A DNA stretch of 9,296 bases, from the NCBI GenBank assembly GCA_029977305.1, contig JAPOLF010000077.1, positions 1-9,296 on the forward strand. The letters run 5' to 3'. The notes under the pieces are model-generated. The model saw only the letters and a program-made list of their open reading frames with translations. It made no database searches and had not been told where the DNA came from. This document shows, piece by piece, positions 1-6,594 of this stretch; position 1 is the first letter of the stretch, and the number at the start of each line of letters is the position of its first letter. The DNA comes from a bacterium (GTDB lineage Bacteria; Chloroflexota; Chloroflexia; Thermomicrobiales; UBA6265). The translations under genes and the position numbers were made by a program.

Positions 1-133
1 GGCTGTCCGTGTTTATTGGCAGGTGGGGACCATGTTGCTCAATCGCACCGATCGGCAGGAGCAAGGTGGTGTCCGCGGTCGCCGCCGCGGCAATCTCGTC
101 GCGACGCATCGATTGCCAGTGATTGCCGTGCAT
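1..133 (-). CDS. Creatininase-family amidohydrolase, N-terminal part (cut by window edge)
   Basis: Only the first 44 residues are inside the window; the gene runs off the left edge. The sequence shows PIGAIEQHGPHLPINTD at residues 27-43, the family's signature metal-binding segment. E32, H34 and D43 have the same spacing as the metal ligands E34, H36 and D45 known from Pseudomonas creatininase. The ATG at 133 is chosen because GGAG lies 6 nt upstream on the minus strand and the protein then begins at the normal family distance before the motif. Family members hydrolyse cyclic or linear amides (creatinine, formamides) or cleave the mycofactocin precursor peptide (MftE); the fragment cannot say which. 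It is divergent from the LLM oxidoreductase across an 89-nt gap. Mycofactocin often occurs with unusual redox enzymes, but no mftA, mftB or mftC is visible, so plain creatininase-like hydrolase is the safer name. Confidence 0.88.
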   Translation of the reverse strand, partial: MHGNHWQSMRRDEIAAAATADTTLLLPIGAIEQHGPHLPINTDS

Positions 134-222
134 GATCGTCTCCGTGGTGGTCGACCGCACCGAGGGGCTCCGACACATGAGGTGCTGCGATAGGATGCCC
201 GAAAATTGGAAGGAGGCGGACC

Positions 223-1167
223 ATGTCCACGCGACCGCTCAATGTCGGCTGTTTCATCCCCATCGTGCAGTCGGAGATGGATGGCGGCAGCGCCACCGCG
301 CGGCAGGTCATCGAGATGGCGCAGGCGGCCGAGGGGGCCGGGTTCGATTCGGTCTGGATCCCCGATCACCTCACCATTTTCGATCCGGGACAGGAGCCGA
401 AGGGCGCCTGGGAAATGGGCACCATGCTCGGGGCGTTGACGATGGCGACCGAGCGCGTCGAGATCGGTGCATTGGTCGCCGCGACGAGCTTCCGCCCGCC
501 CGCCTTGCTTGCCAAGATGGCGGTGACGATCGATGCGCTGAGTGGCGGGCGCTTCATCCTCGGGCTCGGCGCAGGGCGTCACGAGCCGGAACATGTGGCC
601 TTCGGCATTCCCTATCACCAGCAGATCGCCCGCTTCAGCGAGGCGCTCGAGATCATCACCTCGCTGGTGCGCACCGGGTATTGCGATTTCGCGGGCGAGT
701 TCTACACCGTGAAGGAGTGTGAGATCCGGCCGCGCGAGGGTCGACCGGGCGGCCCGCCGATCCTGATCGGGGCGCTCGGCACCGGCCCGAAGATGCTCGA
801 TCTCACGGCGCGCTATGCCGACATCTGGAACGGGTGGTTGACGTGGGGAAGCAGTTGGCCGGAGGCGATTCCCCCGCTGCGGACCGTGGTGGACGCCGCC
901 TGCGTGCGTGTCGGCCGCGATCCGGAGACACTCGGCCGGTCCGTCGCGATCTTGGTGAAGGTGCCGGGGGTGACAGCCAAGCAGGTGTCCACCGCCCCGG
1001 ACGGCGGTGGGTCGCCGCTCGAGGGCACTCCGATGGAGATCGCGCGCGCCTTGCGCGGATTCGCCAACGAGGGCATCAGCCACCTGCAGGTGATCTGTGC
1101 TCCGAACAGCGCTGCCGGCATCGCGGCCTTCAAGCCGGTGCTCGACGCGCTGGACGCCGGAGACTGA
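223..1167 (+). CDS. LLM-class flavin-dependent oxidoreductase (probably F420-type)
   Basis: A 314-residue protein of the bacterial luciferase-like monooxygenase superfamily, single TIM-barrel, probably cytosolic. Visible hallmarks are AEGAGFDSVWIPDH (36-49), the VTIDALSGGRFILGLGAG segment (101-118) followed by RHEPEHVAFGIP (119-130), and GGPPILIGA (176-184), which in this family lies near the cofactor phosphate. The length matches F420-dependent members (about 280-340). Known relatives transfer hydride between F420H2 or FMNH2 and small organic substrates; the substrate here cannot be read from the sequence, and F420 versus FMN is an inference. The ATG at 223 has AGGAGG at 211-216, a strong site 6 nt upstream. 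A weak -10-like TAGGAT lies at 191-196. It is divergent from the creatininase-family gene and convergent with the sulfotransferase; stops are separated by 6 nt. Confidence 0.9.
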   Translation: MSTRPLNVGCFIPIVQSEMDGGSATARQVIEMAQAAEGAGFDSVWIPDHLTIFDPGQEPKGAWEMGTMLGALTMATERVEIGALVAATSFRPPALLAKMAVTIDALSGGRFILGLGAGRHEPEHVAFGIPYHQQIARFSEALEIITSLVRTGYCDFAGEFYTVKECEIRPREGRPGGPPILIGALGTGPKMLDLTARYADIWNGWLTWGSSWPEAIPPLRTVVDAACVRVGRDPETLGRSVAILVKVPGVTAKQVSTAPDGGGSPLEGTPMEIARALRGFANEGISHLQVICAPNSAAGIAAFKPVLDALDAGD

Positions 1168-1173
1168 ATCCGA

Positions 1174-2124
1174 CTAGCGCACCACGCTCACGCCGCCGGC
1201 GAGCATCTCGTCGAGGAGCGCGGACGCCTCCGCCTTCGAGTAGACCTCCCACGCCGGTCCCTCGCTGGCGAGCATCCGTTCCCCAACCGTGAGCAGGATG
1301 CCCGGGTCGTAGGAGTCACTCCGGTTGCGCGTCTCCAACGGCGTGTTCAGCGATGACGCCTCCGGCACCAAGACCGAGAGCACACTTCCGCCGCTGCTCA
1401 CGATGTCCTCATACCGAATCAGGCGGTCAGCTGGTAGGTACTGCTTGAGTCGTCCGAGGAACCAGTGGACGAGCGCGACCTGCCGATCGTACTGGTCTGG
1501 CAGCGCCTCGAGTTGTTTTTGGAGATCGGGGTGCAGGCGCTCGGGTACGGCGGCGCGACCGGTGCGGATCCCGAAATCGACCGAGTTCCACGACCCCAGC
1601 ACCGCGATCGGGTTGCGCACGACGCCGATCACCGGCCAGATCTGCGCCATCACATCGAGCGCCGCGGTGAACACCACCGGTTGCTTCGCCACGAGCATGG
1701 TCTTCGGGGTGAGCGGGTGGGGCAATTTCGCCCATGACGCATTGACGGTGCGGGATCGCAAGTTGTTGCGAATCGGGCCGTCGAATTGGTCGGAGGAGAC
1801 CACACCCTCCTTGTTGTAGGTCCAGACCAACCCCTCATCCTGTGCGAGGCGTCGCTGCTCGCGCAGGAAGCGGCGGGGGATCACGGCGACGTCGCTGGAG
1901 GTGGGGGCGAGCCGCAATTCGGGTTCGCGCAGGGCCTCGTCGAGGGCGATCACGCGGGGCAGCGTCTGGAGCAGCGTCAGCGCGAGCGTGGTGCCCGCGC
2001 GCGGCAGCCCAGCGATGAGCCCCTCCGGTCCGAGTGCCGGCGGAAGATACATGCCGCCCTGCGGTGGCACGGGTTGACGTTGCGGTGGTCGTGATGACGG
2101 ACGGGCTCCACGCTTGTTCGACAC
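1174..2124 (-). CDS. PAPS-dependent sulfotransferase family protein
   Basis: A 316-residue protein with sulfotransferase nucleotide-binding motifs. GLIAGLPRAGTTLALTLLQ (35-53) is the 5'-phosphosulfate loop, and VVRNPIAVLGSWNS (168-181) is the 3'-phosphate-binding segment with R170 and S178. LIRYEDI (235-241) matches the conserved YED element near the end of the fold. Such enzymes move sulfate from 3'-phosphoadenylylsulfate to hydroxyl or amino groups on glycans, lipids or small molecules; the acceptor is unknown. The GTG at 2124 is preferred: AAGGAG sits 8 nt upstream and the P-loop then falls at the usual distance from the N terminus. The frame stays open to 2505, but that extension has no domain and overlaps the kinase gene. 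Residues 4-25 are rich in Pro, Arg and Gln. There is no signal peptide or membrane segment, so it is probably cytosolic. No PAPS-synthesis gene is in the window. Confidence 0.85.
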   Translation of the reverse strand: MSNKRGARPSSRPPQRQPVPPQGGMYLPPALGPEGLIAGLPRAGTTLALTLLQTLPRVIALDEALREPELRLAPTSSDVAVIPRRFLREQRRLAQDEGLVWTYNKEGVVSSDQFDGPIRNNLRSRTVNASWAKLPHPLTPKTMLVAKQPVVFTAALDVMAQIWPVIGVVRNPIAVLGSWNSVDFGIRTGRAAVPERLHPDLQKQLEALPDQYDRQVALVHWFLGRLKQYLPADRLIRYEDIVSSGGSVLSVLVPEASSLNTPLETRNRSDSYDPGILLTVGERMLASEGPAWEVYSKAEASALLDEMLAGGVSVVR

Positions 2125-2192
2125 AGTGATCGCTCCTTGATCGCGAGACGATGGGTGGCACCGTCGACGCGAGGTCTGACCACCAATACTAG

Positions 2193-2213
2193 CCGGAACT
2201 CGCGGAGTTGCGG
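2193..2213. repeat. Imperfect inverted repeat around GAACTCGCGGAGTT
   Basis: Two 9-nt arms, CCGGAACTC and GAGTTGCGG, flank a GCG centre; eight of nine positions pair, with one G-G mismatch. The first 18 bases are nearly the same as 6574-6590 at the end of gmd, differing by one extra G. It lies in a divergent promoter region about 70 nt upstream of the sulfotransferase start, so it may be an operator. No U-run follows on either strand, which argues against a terminator. Confidence 0.45.
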
Positions 2214-2295
2214 GCACGGGGGTGGCAGGGGACGTCCAGATGCGCCACGGCCGCGCTGCTATCGGCACGGCGGGGGGTAGACCTGCGCGCAACGG

Positions 2296-2301
2296 TACAA
2301 T
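2296..2301 (+). promoter_or_regulatory. Candidate -10 element (TACAAT) of the PAS kinase gene
   Basis: TACAAT matches the sigma-70 -10 consensus at five of six positions and stands out in this GC-rich gap. It predicts transcription starting near 2308 and a leader of about 70 nt to the ATG at 2376. No good -35 hexamer lies at 16-18 nt, so the call rests on one hexamer. If transcription does start there, the TTG at 2310 would be nearly leaderless and could serve as an alternative start. Confidence 0.35.
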
Positions 2302-2375
2302 AGGCGCGGTTGCGAGGGCGAATGCGAGCGCGTGAGGAAACGCGGGCGACGTCAGCAGCCCGCAGAGGATCACGC

Positions 2376-4772
2376 ATGAGCGGCTCCCACTCACCGTCTG
2401 ACAATCCAGACATGGACCTCGTCTTCGCGGTGACCCCGGTGCCGTTGGTGCGGCGGGAAGTCTCTCCGAATGGCGTTCGTGTGGTCGAGGCCAATCGGGA
2501 GGCACAGCGCATGTTCGGGTTCCCGGCCGAGGCGTGGGCCGCTGATCCCGGATGCTGGCCGGCGATGGTCGACGGCCGCGATCTGCCGGGCCTGCTCGAT
2601 GCCATCAGTGCCAACGCCCACGCCCGCGAGCCCTTCACCGCCGAGTATCGAATCACCGACGGTGCGGGCGACCTCCGCTGGGTGCGCGAGGACGCATCCC
2701 TGCTCGGCGATCATGGCGGGCGCACCCAGTGGGTGGTGGTGATCACCGATGTGACCGATCGCCGTGCCGCGGCCACGGCTTCCGCCGCCGGCCGGGACCG
2801 CCTGCAGCGATACCTTGACTTCAGCCCCTCGCTGGACATGGTGCTCGACGAGGACGGTCGCTTCGTCTTCGCGAACGAGCGCATCCGCGCGTGGTTCGGC
2901 GTCGATCCGGAATGGGTCGTCGGGCGGATGCCGCGCGACTGGATGCATGAGACCGAGGCGACGGCGCTGGTCAACCGGGTGCGCAAGGTGATCCGGACCG
3001 GCGTCGGAGATGAACTCGAGGAGCGGGTCCGCACGGTGCAGGGCAATGAGATCGATCTGCTCACCCTTGCTTTCCCGTTCTCCTCGGAGGAGGGGCGGCC
3101 GCTGGTGGGCGTGGTCGGTTTCGATTTCACGGAGCGCCGCCGCTCGAACAGCCGCGAGCAGTTGCTGATGGCCATCGTCGCGTCCGCGGACGAGGCGATC
3201 GTGGTCCGTTCGCTCGATGGCACGATCATGAGTTGGAACACCGGAGCCGAGCGGCTCACCGGCTTCGCTGCGGCCGAGGTGCTCCGCCATCCCATGCTCG
3301 ATCTCCTGCCGGAGTCCGAGTGGGAGACCAATCAGGCGGTGAACCAACAGGTCATCAACGGTGAGCGGCCCGGGTTGGTAGAGACCCGGTGGCGGCGGAA
3401 GGACGGAAGTGAGATCGCCATCGGGTACACCGTGGCGCCGCTGAAAGATGCAGCCGAGAACATCTTCTCGACCGTGCTCATCGCGCGCGATTTCACCGAG
3501 GTGATCCGCGGGCGGCGTGCGCTGCGCGAGGCGAACGTCGAACTCGAGGAGCGCGTCGCGCTGCGCACCGAGGAACTCTCGCGGTCCAATGACAAGTTGG
3601 CGGAGAGCCTCTCGGCGTTGCGCAAGAATGCCGACCTGCTGCGGCAGCAGAGTCGCCTGCTCGAGCTCGCCCACGACGCGATCGTGGTGCTCAACGCGGA
3701 ACAGGGGCAGCCGCAGGACGCGGACATCACCTACTGGAACGACGGGGCCGCGGAGTTGTTCGGCTGGACAACGAGCGAGGCGATCGGCGCGAGTGTGGCG
3801 TCGCGTCTGGCCCCGAATCTGTACCCGTTGTCATGGGGAGAGGTGTGGGATGCCCTCGATGCCGTCGGGCACTGGGAGGGGACGCTGACCGTCGCCACCA
3901 AGAACGGCGAGCGGCAACCCATCGACTCGCGTTGGACGCTGCAGAAGAACGCCTTCGGTGAGCCGCAGTCGATCCTCACCATGAGTGTTGATGCGCGGGT
4001 GCGATTGGAGCGGGAGCGGGAGCGCCAGGAACTTGCGCGGCAGCAGCGTGAACTGCTGGCGCGGGCGGAGGAGCAGGCGCGTCTCGCTGGGGAGTTGGTC
4101 GCCCTCAAGGACGATTTCGCCACCTTCATCGCCCACGACATGGTGACCCCTGCCGCCGCGATCAAGTGGTACGCCGAGATGCTGCGCCTCGAGGATCTGA
4201 CGCAGGACGAACGGTCGAAGTTCGTCACCACCATCCTCAACGAGGTCGAGATCCTGCTCCGCCTGACCGACGATGTGCGCTTCATCGCCCGCGCCGAGAG
4301 CAACGAGTTCCCGATCACCCTCAACCGGGTGGAAGTCGGTGAGTTGCTCGACGACGCCCTCTTCTACGCCAAGTCGCGCGGCGGTTCGCATCCGGTGGAG
4401 TTGCAGGTTGGGGCTACCGGGGTCGTCCTCGCCGACAAGGACCGGATCGGGCAGGTGCTGCGGAACCTCATCAAGAATGCGACCAAGTACACCCCGCCCG
4501 GCGCGGTGATCACCTTGCGCTCGGAGGAAGATCCGGCGGGCGTCCGCATCTCGGTCAGCGACACCGGCCCGGGCATCGACGAAACCGAGGCGGCCACCAT
4601 TTTCGAGAAGTACAAGCGTGGGCGGCAATCGGAGGAGCGGCGCGTCGCGGGCGCCGGCATCGGCCTCTATGTCAGCCGCCAGATCATCCTTGCCCACGGG
4701 CAAGACCTCCGCGTTGACTCCGTGGTGGGAGAAGGGTCCACCTTTTCGTTCACGTTGGCGCGTCCTGGCTGA
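2376..4772 (+). CDS. Cytoplasmic sensor histidine kinase with four PAS-like domains
   Basis: A 798-residue kinase with no signal peptide or membrane segment, so it senses an internal cue. PAS-like domains lie at about 14-130, 141-256, 259-377 and 424-545; WNTGAERLTGF (287-297) and WNDGAAELFGW (454-464) are clear PAS cores. Charged helical linkers, probably coiled coil, cover about 376-430 and 541-578. The HisKA H-box is FIAHDMVTPAAAI (584-596) with H587 as phosphoacceptor; D588 and T591 fit the D/E-x-x-T phosphatase motif. The ATPase domain has the N-box RNLIKNATKY (N697, N701), G1 DTGPG (729-733), FEKYKRG, and G2 GAGIGLY (759-765). The ATG at 2376 is chosen for the GAGG about 7 nt upstream; an ATG at 2322 and a TTG at 2310 are in frame. 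It lies 89 nt before the response-regulator gene, its likely partner. The ligand (light, redox, oxygen or metabolite) is not evident; no heme or flavin cysteine signature was recognised. Confidence 0.92.
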   Translation: MSGSHSPSDNPDMDLVFAVTPVPLVRREVSPNGVRVVEANREAQRMFGFPAEAWAADPGCWPAMVDGRDLPGLLDAISANAHAREPFTAEYRITDGAGDLRWVREDASLLGDHGGRTQWVVVITDVTDRRAAATASAAGRDRLQRYLDFSPSLDMVLDEDGRFVFANERIRAWFGVDPEWVVGRMPRDWMHETEATALVNRVRKVIRTGVGDELEERVRTVQGNEIDLLTLAFPFSSEEGRPLVGVVGFDFTERRRSNSREQLLMAIVASADEAIVVRSLDGTIMSWNTGAERLTGFAAAEVLRHPMLDLLPESEWETNQAVNQQVINGERPGLVETRWRRKDGSEIAIGYTVAPLKDAAENIFSTVLIARDFTEVIRGRRALREANVELEERVALRTEELSRSNDKLAESLSALRKNADLLRQQSRLLELAHDAIVVLNAEQGQPQDADITYWNDGAAELFGWTTSEAIGASVASRLAPNLYPLSWGEVWDALDAVGHWEGTLTVATKNGERQPIDSRWTLQKNAFGEPQSILTMSVDARVRLERERERQELARQQRELLARAEEQARLAGELVALKDDFATFIAHDMVTPAAAIKWYAEMLRLEDLTQDERSKFVTTILNEVEILLRLTDDVRFIARAESNEFPITLNRVEVGELLDDALFYAKSRGGSHPVELQVGATGVVLADKDRIGQVLRNLIKNATKYTPPGAVITLRSEEDPAGVRISVSDTGPGIDETEAATIFEKYKRGRQSEERRVAGAGIGLYVSRQIILAHGQDLRVDSVVGEGSTFSFTLARPG

Positions 4773-4776
4773 TCCT

Positions 4777-4793
4777 GTTCCGCGGAACCGCGG
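4777..4793. promoter_or_regulatory. Palindrome GTTCCGCGGAAC, candidate operator before the response regulator
   Basis: Positions 4777-4788 read GTTCCGCGGAAC, a perfect 12-bp palindrome. It overlaps a second symmetric element, CCGCGG-AA-CCGCGG, at 4780-4793. The block ends 8 nt before a -10-like CATAAT at 4802-4807 and so covers where a -35 element would lie. That placement suits a repressor or activator site; autoregulation by the NarL-type regulator downstream is an inference. It could also fold as a hairpin after the kinase stop codon, but no T-run follows, so a terminator is less likely. Confidence 0.4.
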
Positions 4794-4801
4794 TGACGGG
4801 G

Positions 4802-4807
4802 CATAAT
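4802..4807 (+). promoter_or_regulatory. Candidate -10 element (CATAAT) of the response regulator
   Basis: CATAAT matches five of six positions of the sigma-70 -10 consensus and lies 55 nt before the regulator's ATG at 4862. The -35 region shows no consensus and is occupied by the palindrome at 4777-4793, as at activator-dependent promoters. It would let the regulator and gmd be transcribed apart from the kinase. Confidence 0.35.
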
Positions 4808-4861
4808 GGCGGTGACGCGAGGCGTCCGCACCGGTCGGGAAGGCGCAGGGCAGAGGACACC

Positions 4862-5551
4862 ATGGCGAAGGGCGAAGCCGAGATGCAGGAGACCGAGGCA
4901 CCGGAGACGAAGGTGATCCTCGTCGATGACCACCTCGCGTTCCGTGAGCCACTCGCGTTCATGCTCGCGCGGCAGCCCGGGATGAACGTGGTCGGTGAGG
5001 CGGGCTCGGTTGCCGAGGCGATCCCGCTGCTGAAAGAACCCGACGTCGCGGTGCTCGATCTCCAGCTCCCGGACGGTGAGGGGATCGAACTGATCCGCAA
5101 GCTTCGCTCGGTGAATCCGAAGTGTCGCGTCCTGCTGCTGACGGCGATGGCCGGCAAGGAGGAGAAGGCGCGCGCGGTCGAGGCCGGGGCCGATGGCGTC
5201 ATGCACAAGTCGGCGTCGGTCGGCGAGGTGGTGGCTGCGATCAACAAGCTCGCCGAGGGCGAAGCGCTGATCGCTCAAGGCGAGGTTATCGACCTCCTGC
5301 GGTTCGCGGCCCAGAAGCGCGAACGCGACTACGGTGCGGTTGCGGCCCTCGAGCGGCTCACCCCGCGCGAGCGGCAGGTGCTCGAGGCCGTTGCCGAGGG
5401 CCTCAGCGACAAGGAGATCGCGCTGAAACTCTCCGTGAGCCACGAGACGGTGCGCACCCACATGGTGAACATCCTCGGCAAACTCGGGGTGGATTCGCGC
5501 CTGCAGGCGCTGTTGATGGCCGTTCGCTACGGATTCATCACCCTCGACTGA
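4862..5551 (+). CDS. NarL/FixJ-type response regulator (REC plus LuxR HTH)
   Basis: A 229-residue two-domain regulator. The receiver domain (about 17-132) has the acidic pocket VDD (D22, D23), phosphoacceptor D66 in VLDLQLP, the conserved T94 and K116. A linker of about 30 residues leads to a GerE/LuxR helix-turn-helix (166-225) with LTPRERQVLEAVAEGLSDKE and the recognition stretch SHETVRTHMVNILGKLGV. All expected residues are present, so it should be phosphorylated and bind DNA as a dimer. The ATG at 4862 is chosen because GAGG lies 5 nt upstream and the 16 residues before the first receiver strand are typical. The frame is open further upstream to 4793 without a good ribosome site. The natural partner is the multi-PAS kinase 89 nt upstream. 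Only 26 nt separate it from gmd, implying co-transcription. Its targets are unknown. Confidence 0.93.
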   Translation: MAKGEAEMQETEAPETKVILVDDHLAFREPLAFMLARQPGMNVVGEAGSVAEAIPLLKEPDVAVLDLQLPDGEGIELIRKLRSVNPKCRVLLLTAMAGKEEKARAVEAGADGVMHKSASVGEVVAAINKLAEGEALIAQGEVIDLLRFAAQKRERDYGAVAALERLTPRERQVLEAVAEGLSDKEIALKLSVSHETVRTHMVNILGKLGVDSRLQALLMAVRYGFITLD

Positions 5552-5577
5552 GCGATCCATCCCGTCGAGGAGCAGTG

Positions 5578-6591
5578 ATGTCGCGGACCGCATTGATCAC
5601 GGGCATCACCGGGCAGGATGGCTCCTATCTCGCTGAGTTCCTCGTGGCCAAGGGGTACCGCGTGCACGGCGTGGTCCGCCGTACCAGCGTGCATTCCACC
5701 GGGCGCATTGATCACCTGCTGCGGGAGCGTGACGGTGCAATCCCGCCGGTGGAGACCCACATCGGCGATCTCACCGATCCCTTCGCGGTGCACCGCATCG
5801 TCCAACGCGTGCGGCCGGACGAGATCTACAACCTCGCGGCGCAGAGCCATGTCGGGGTGAGTTTCGAGGCACCACTGCCAACCGCCTCGGTGACCGCCCT
5901 CGGGGCGCTTCACGTGCTGGAGGCCGTGCGAGCGACGGACTGGCCGATCCGCCTCTACCAGGCCGGCAGTTCGGAGATGTTCGGGACCGTGCGCGAGACG
6001 CCGCAATCCGAGACGACGCCGTTTGCACCGCGCAGCCCGTACGCCGTTGCCAAGGTCTTTGCACATCACATGACGGTGCACTACCGCGATGCTTACGGCA
6101 TCCACGCCAGCAACGGGATCCTCTTCAATCACGAATCCCCACGTCGCGGCGAGCAGTTCGTCACGCGCAAGGTGACGAAGGGGGTCGCAGAGATCGTCGC
6201 AGGGCGGCGCTCGACGCTGACCTTGGGCAATCTCACGGCACGGCGGGACTGGGGCTACGCGCCGGAGTATGTGGAGGCGATGTGGCAGATGCTGCAGCAG
6301 CCGGTGGCGGATGATTTCGTCATCGCCACCGGGGAAACGCATGCGGTGGAGGAGTGGGTGGCGACGGCGTTCTCGCTGGTGGGGCTCGATTGGCGGGGGT
6401 TCGTCGTCACCGATGAGCGGCTGCGTCGCCCCACCGAGGTCGATTCGCTGCGCGGTGACGCCCGAAAAGCCGAGGCCGCCTTTGGCTGGCGGCCCCGAAC
6501 AGGATTCCACGGGTTGGTGAAACTGATGGTCGCCGCCGATCTTCGCCGCGTCGGGGTCGATCCGTCGCAGTTCCCGGAACTCGCGAGTTGA
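5578..6591 (+). CDS. gmd: GDP-mannose 4,6-dehydratase
   Basis: A 337-residue extended short-chain dehydrogenase converting GDP-D-mannose to GDP-4-keto-6-deoxy-D-mannose, the precursor of GDP-fucose, GDP-rhamnose and related deoxysugars. The NADP(H)-binding loop is TGITGQDGSYL (8-18), followed by RRTS at 34-37. The catalytic set is S131/S132 and E133 in GSSEMFG, plus Y155-x3-K159 in SPYAVAK, one residue offset from the known Y156/K160 of the E. coli enzyme. FNHESPRRGEQFVTRKVT (183-200) and RRDWGYAPEYVEAMW (222-236) are characteristic of Gmd. Length fits the family. GAGGAG lies just upstream of the ATG at 5578, 26 nt after the regulator stop. No reductase (fcl, rmd) or mannose-activation gene follows, so the final sugar is unknown. 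Its end carries a palindrome over the stop codon and converges with the calcium-binding gene 3 nt away. Confidence 0.96.
   Translation: MSRTALITGITGQDGSYLAEFLVAKGYRVHGVVRRTSVHSTGRIDHLLRERDGAIPPVETHIGDLTDPFAVHRIVQRVRPDEIYNLAAQSHVGVSFEAPLPTASVTALGALHVLEAVRATDWPIRLYQAGSSEMFGTVRETPQSETTPFAPRSPYAVAKVFAHHMTVHYRDAYGIHASNGILFNHESPRRGEQFVTRKVTKGVAEIVAGRRSTLTLGNLTARRDWGYAPEYVEAMWQMLQQPVADDFVIATGETHAVEEWVATAFSLVGLDWRGFVVTDERLRRPTEVDSLRGDARKAEAAFGWRPRTGFHGLVKLMVAADLRRVGVDPSQFPELAS
6574..6590. repeat. Palindrome AACTCGCGAGTT over the gmd stop codon
   Basis: Positions 6578-6589 read AACTCGCGAGTT, a perfect 12-bp palindrome whose last base starts the gmd TGA. The wider stretch CCGGAACTCGCGAGTTG (6574-6590) is the same as 2193-2210 apart from one G. 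It sits at a convergent junction with 3 nt between stop codons, where a two-way transcription end would be expected. As a hairpin it is short (four pairs with a four-base loop) and lacks a T-run. A chance coding coincidence remains possible. Confidence 0.4.
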
Positions 6592-6594
6592 TCG

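Larger units (their letters stand above)
2125..2375. other. Divergent intergenic region, sulfotransferase / PAS kinase
   Basis: At 251 nt this is the largest gap in the window, assuming the kinase starts at 2376. No coding frame in it looks real. It holds an imperfect inverted repeat at 2193-2213, a -10-like TACAAT at 2296-2301, and the Shine-Dalgarno sequences of both flanking genes. It should carry the promoters of both divergent genes. No recognisable -35 element was found at 16-18 nt from the TACAAT. Confidence 0.6.

Noticed and set aside
13..1083. A 356-codon open frame on the minus strand
   Set aside because: It is antisense to the well-supported LLM oxidoreductase and its Arg/Gly/His/Pro-rich translation shows no domain; typical of the third-codon bias of GC-rich genes.
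2125..2505. N-terminal extension of the sulfotransferase by 127 codons
   Set aside because: The extension overlaps the kinase gene, has no recognisable domain, and the GTG at 2124 has a good Shine-Dalgarno at normal spacing.
3012..3556. Repeated 14-mer GAACTCGAGGAGCG (near 3012 and 3540) inside the kinase
   Set aside because: Both copies encode ELEER within charged helical or strand segments; shared codon preference explains the match without a functional DNA repeat.
2391..3674. A 427-codon minus-strand frame opposite the PAS kinase
   Set aside because: Its translation is low in recognisable structure while the plus strand has clear PAS and kinase motifs. The same applies to the minus frames at 3831-4952 and 4667-5593.
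4780..4793. CCGCGG-AA-CCGCGG as a transcription terminator after the kinase
   Set aside because: The loop would be only two bases and no T-run follows; a protein-binding site before the next gene fits better.
5122..5577. N-terminal extension of gmd into the response regulator gene
   Set aside because: Gmd proteins begin just before the TGITGQDG loop, which fits the ATG at 5578 with its GAGGAG site; the extension is an out-of-frame reading of the regulator.
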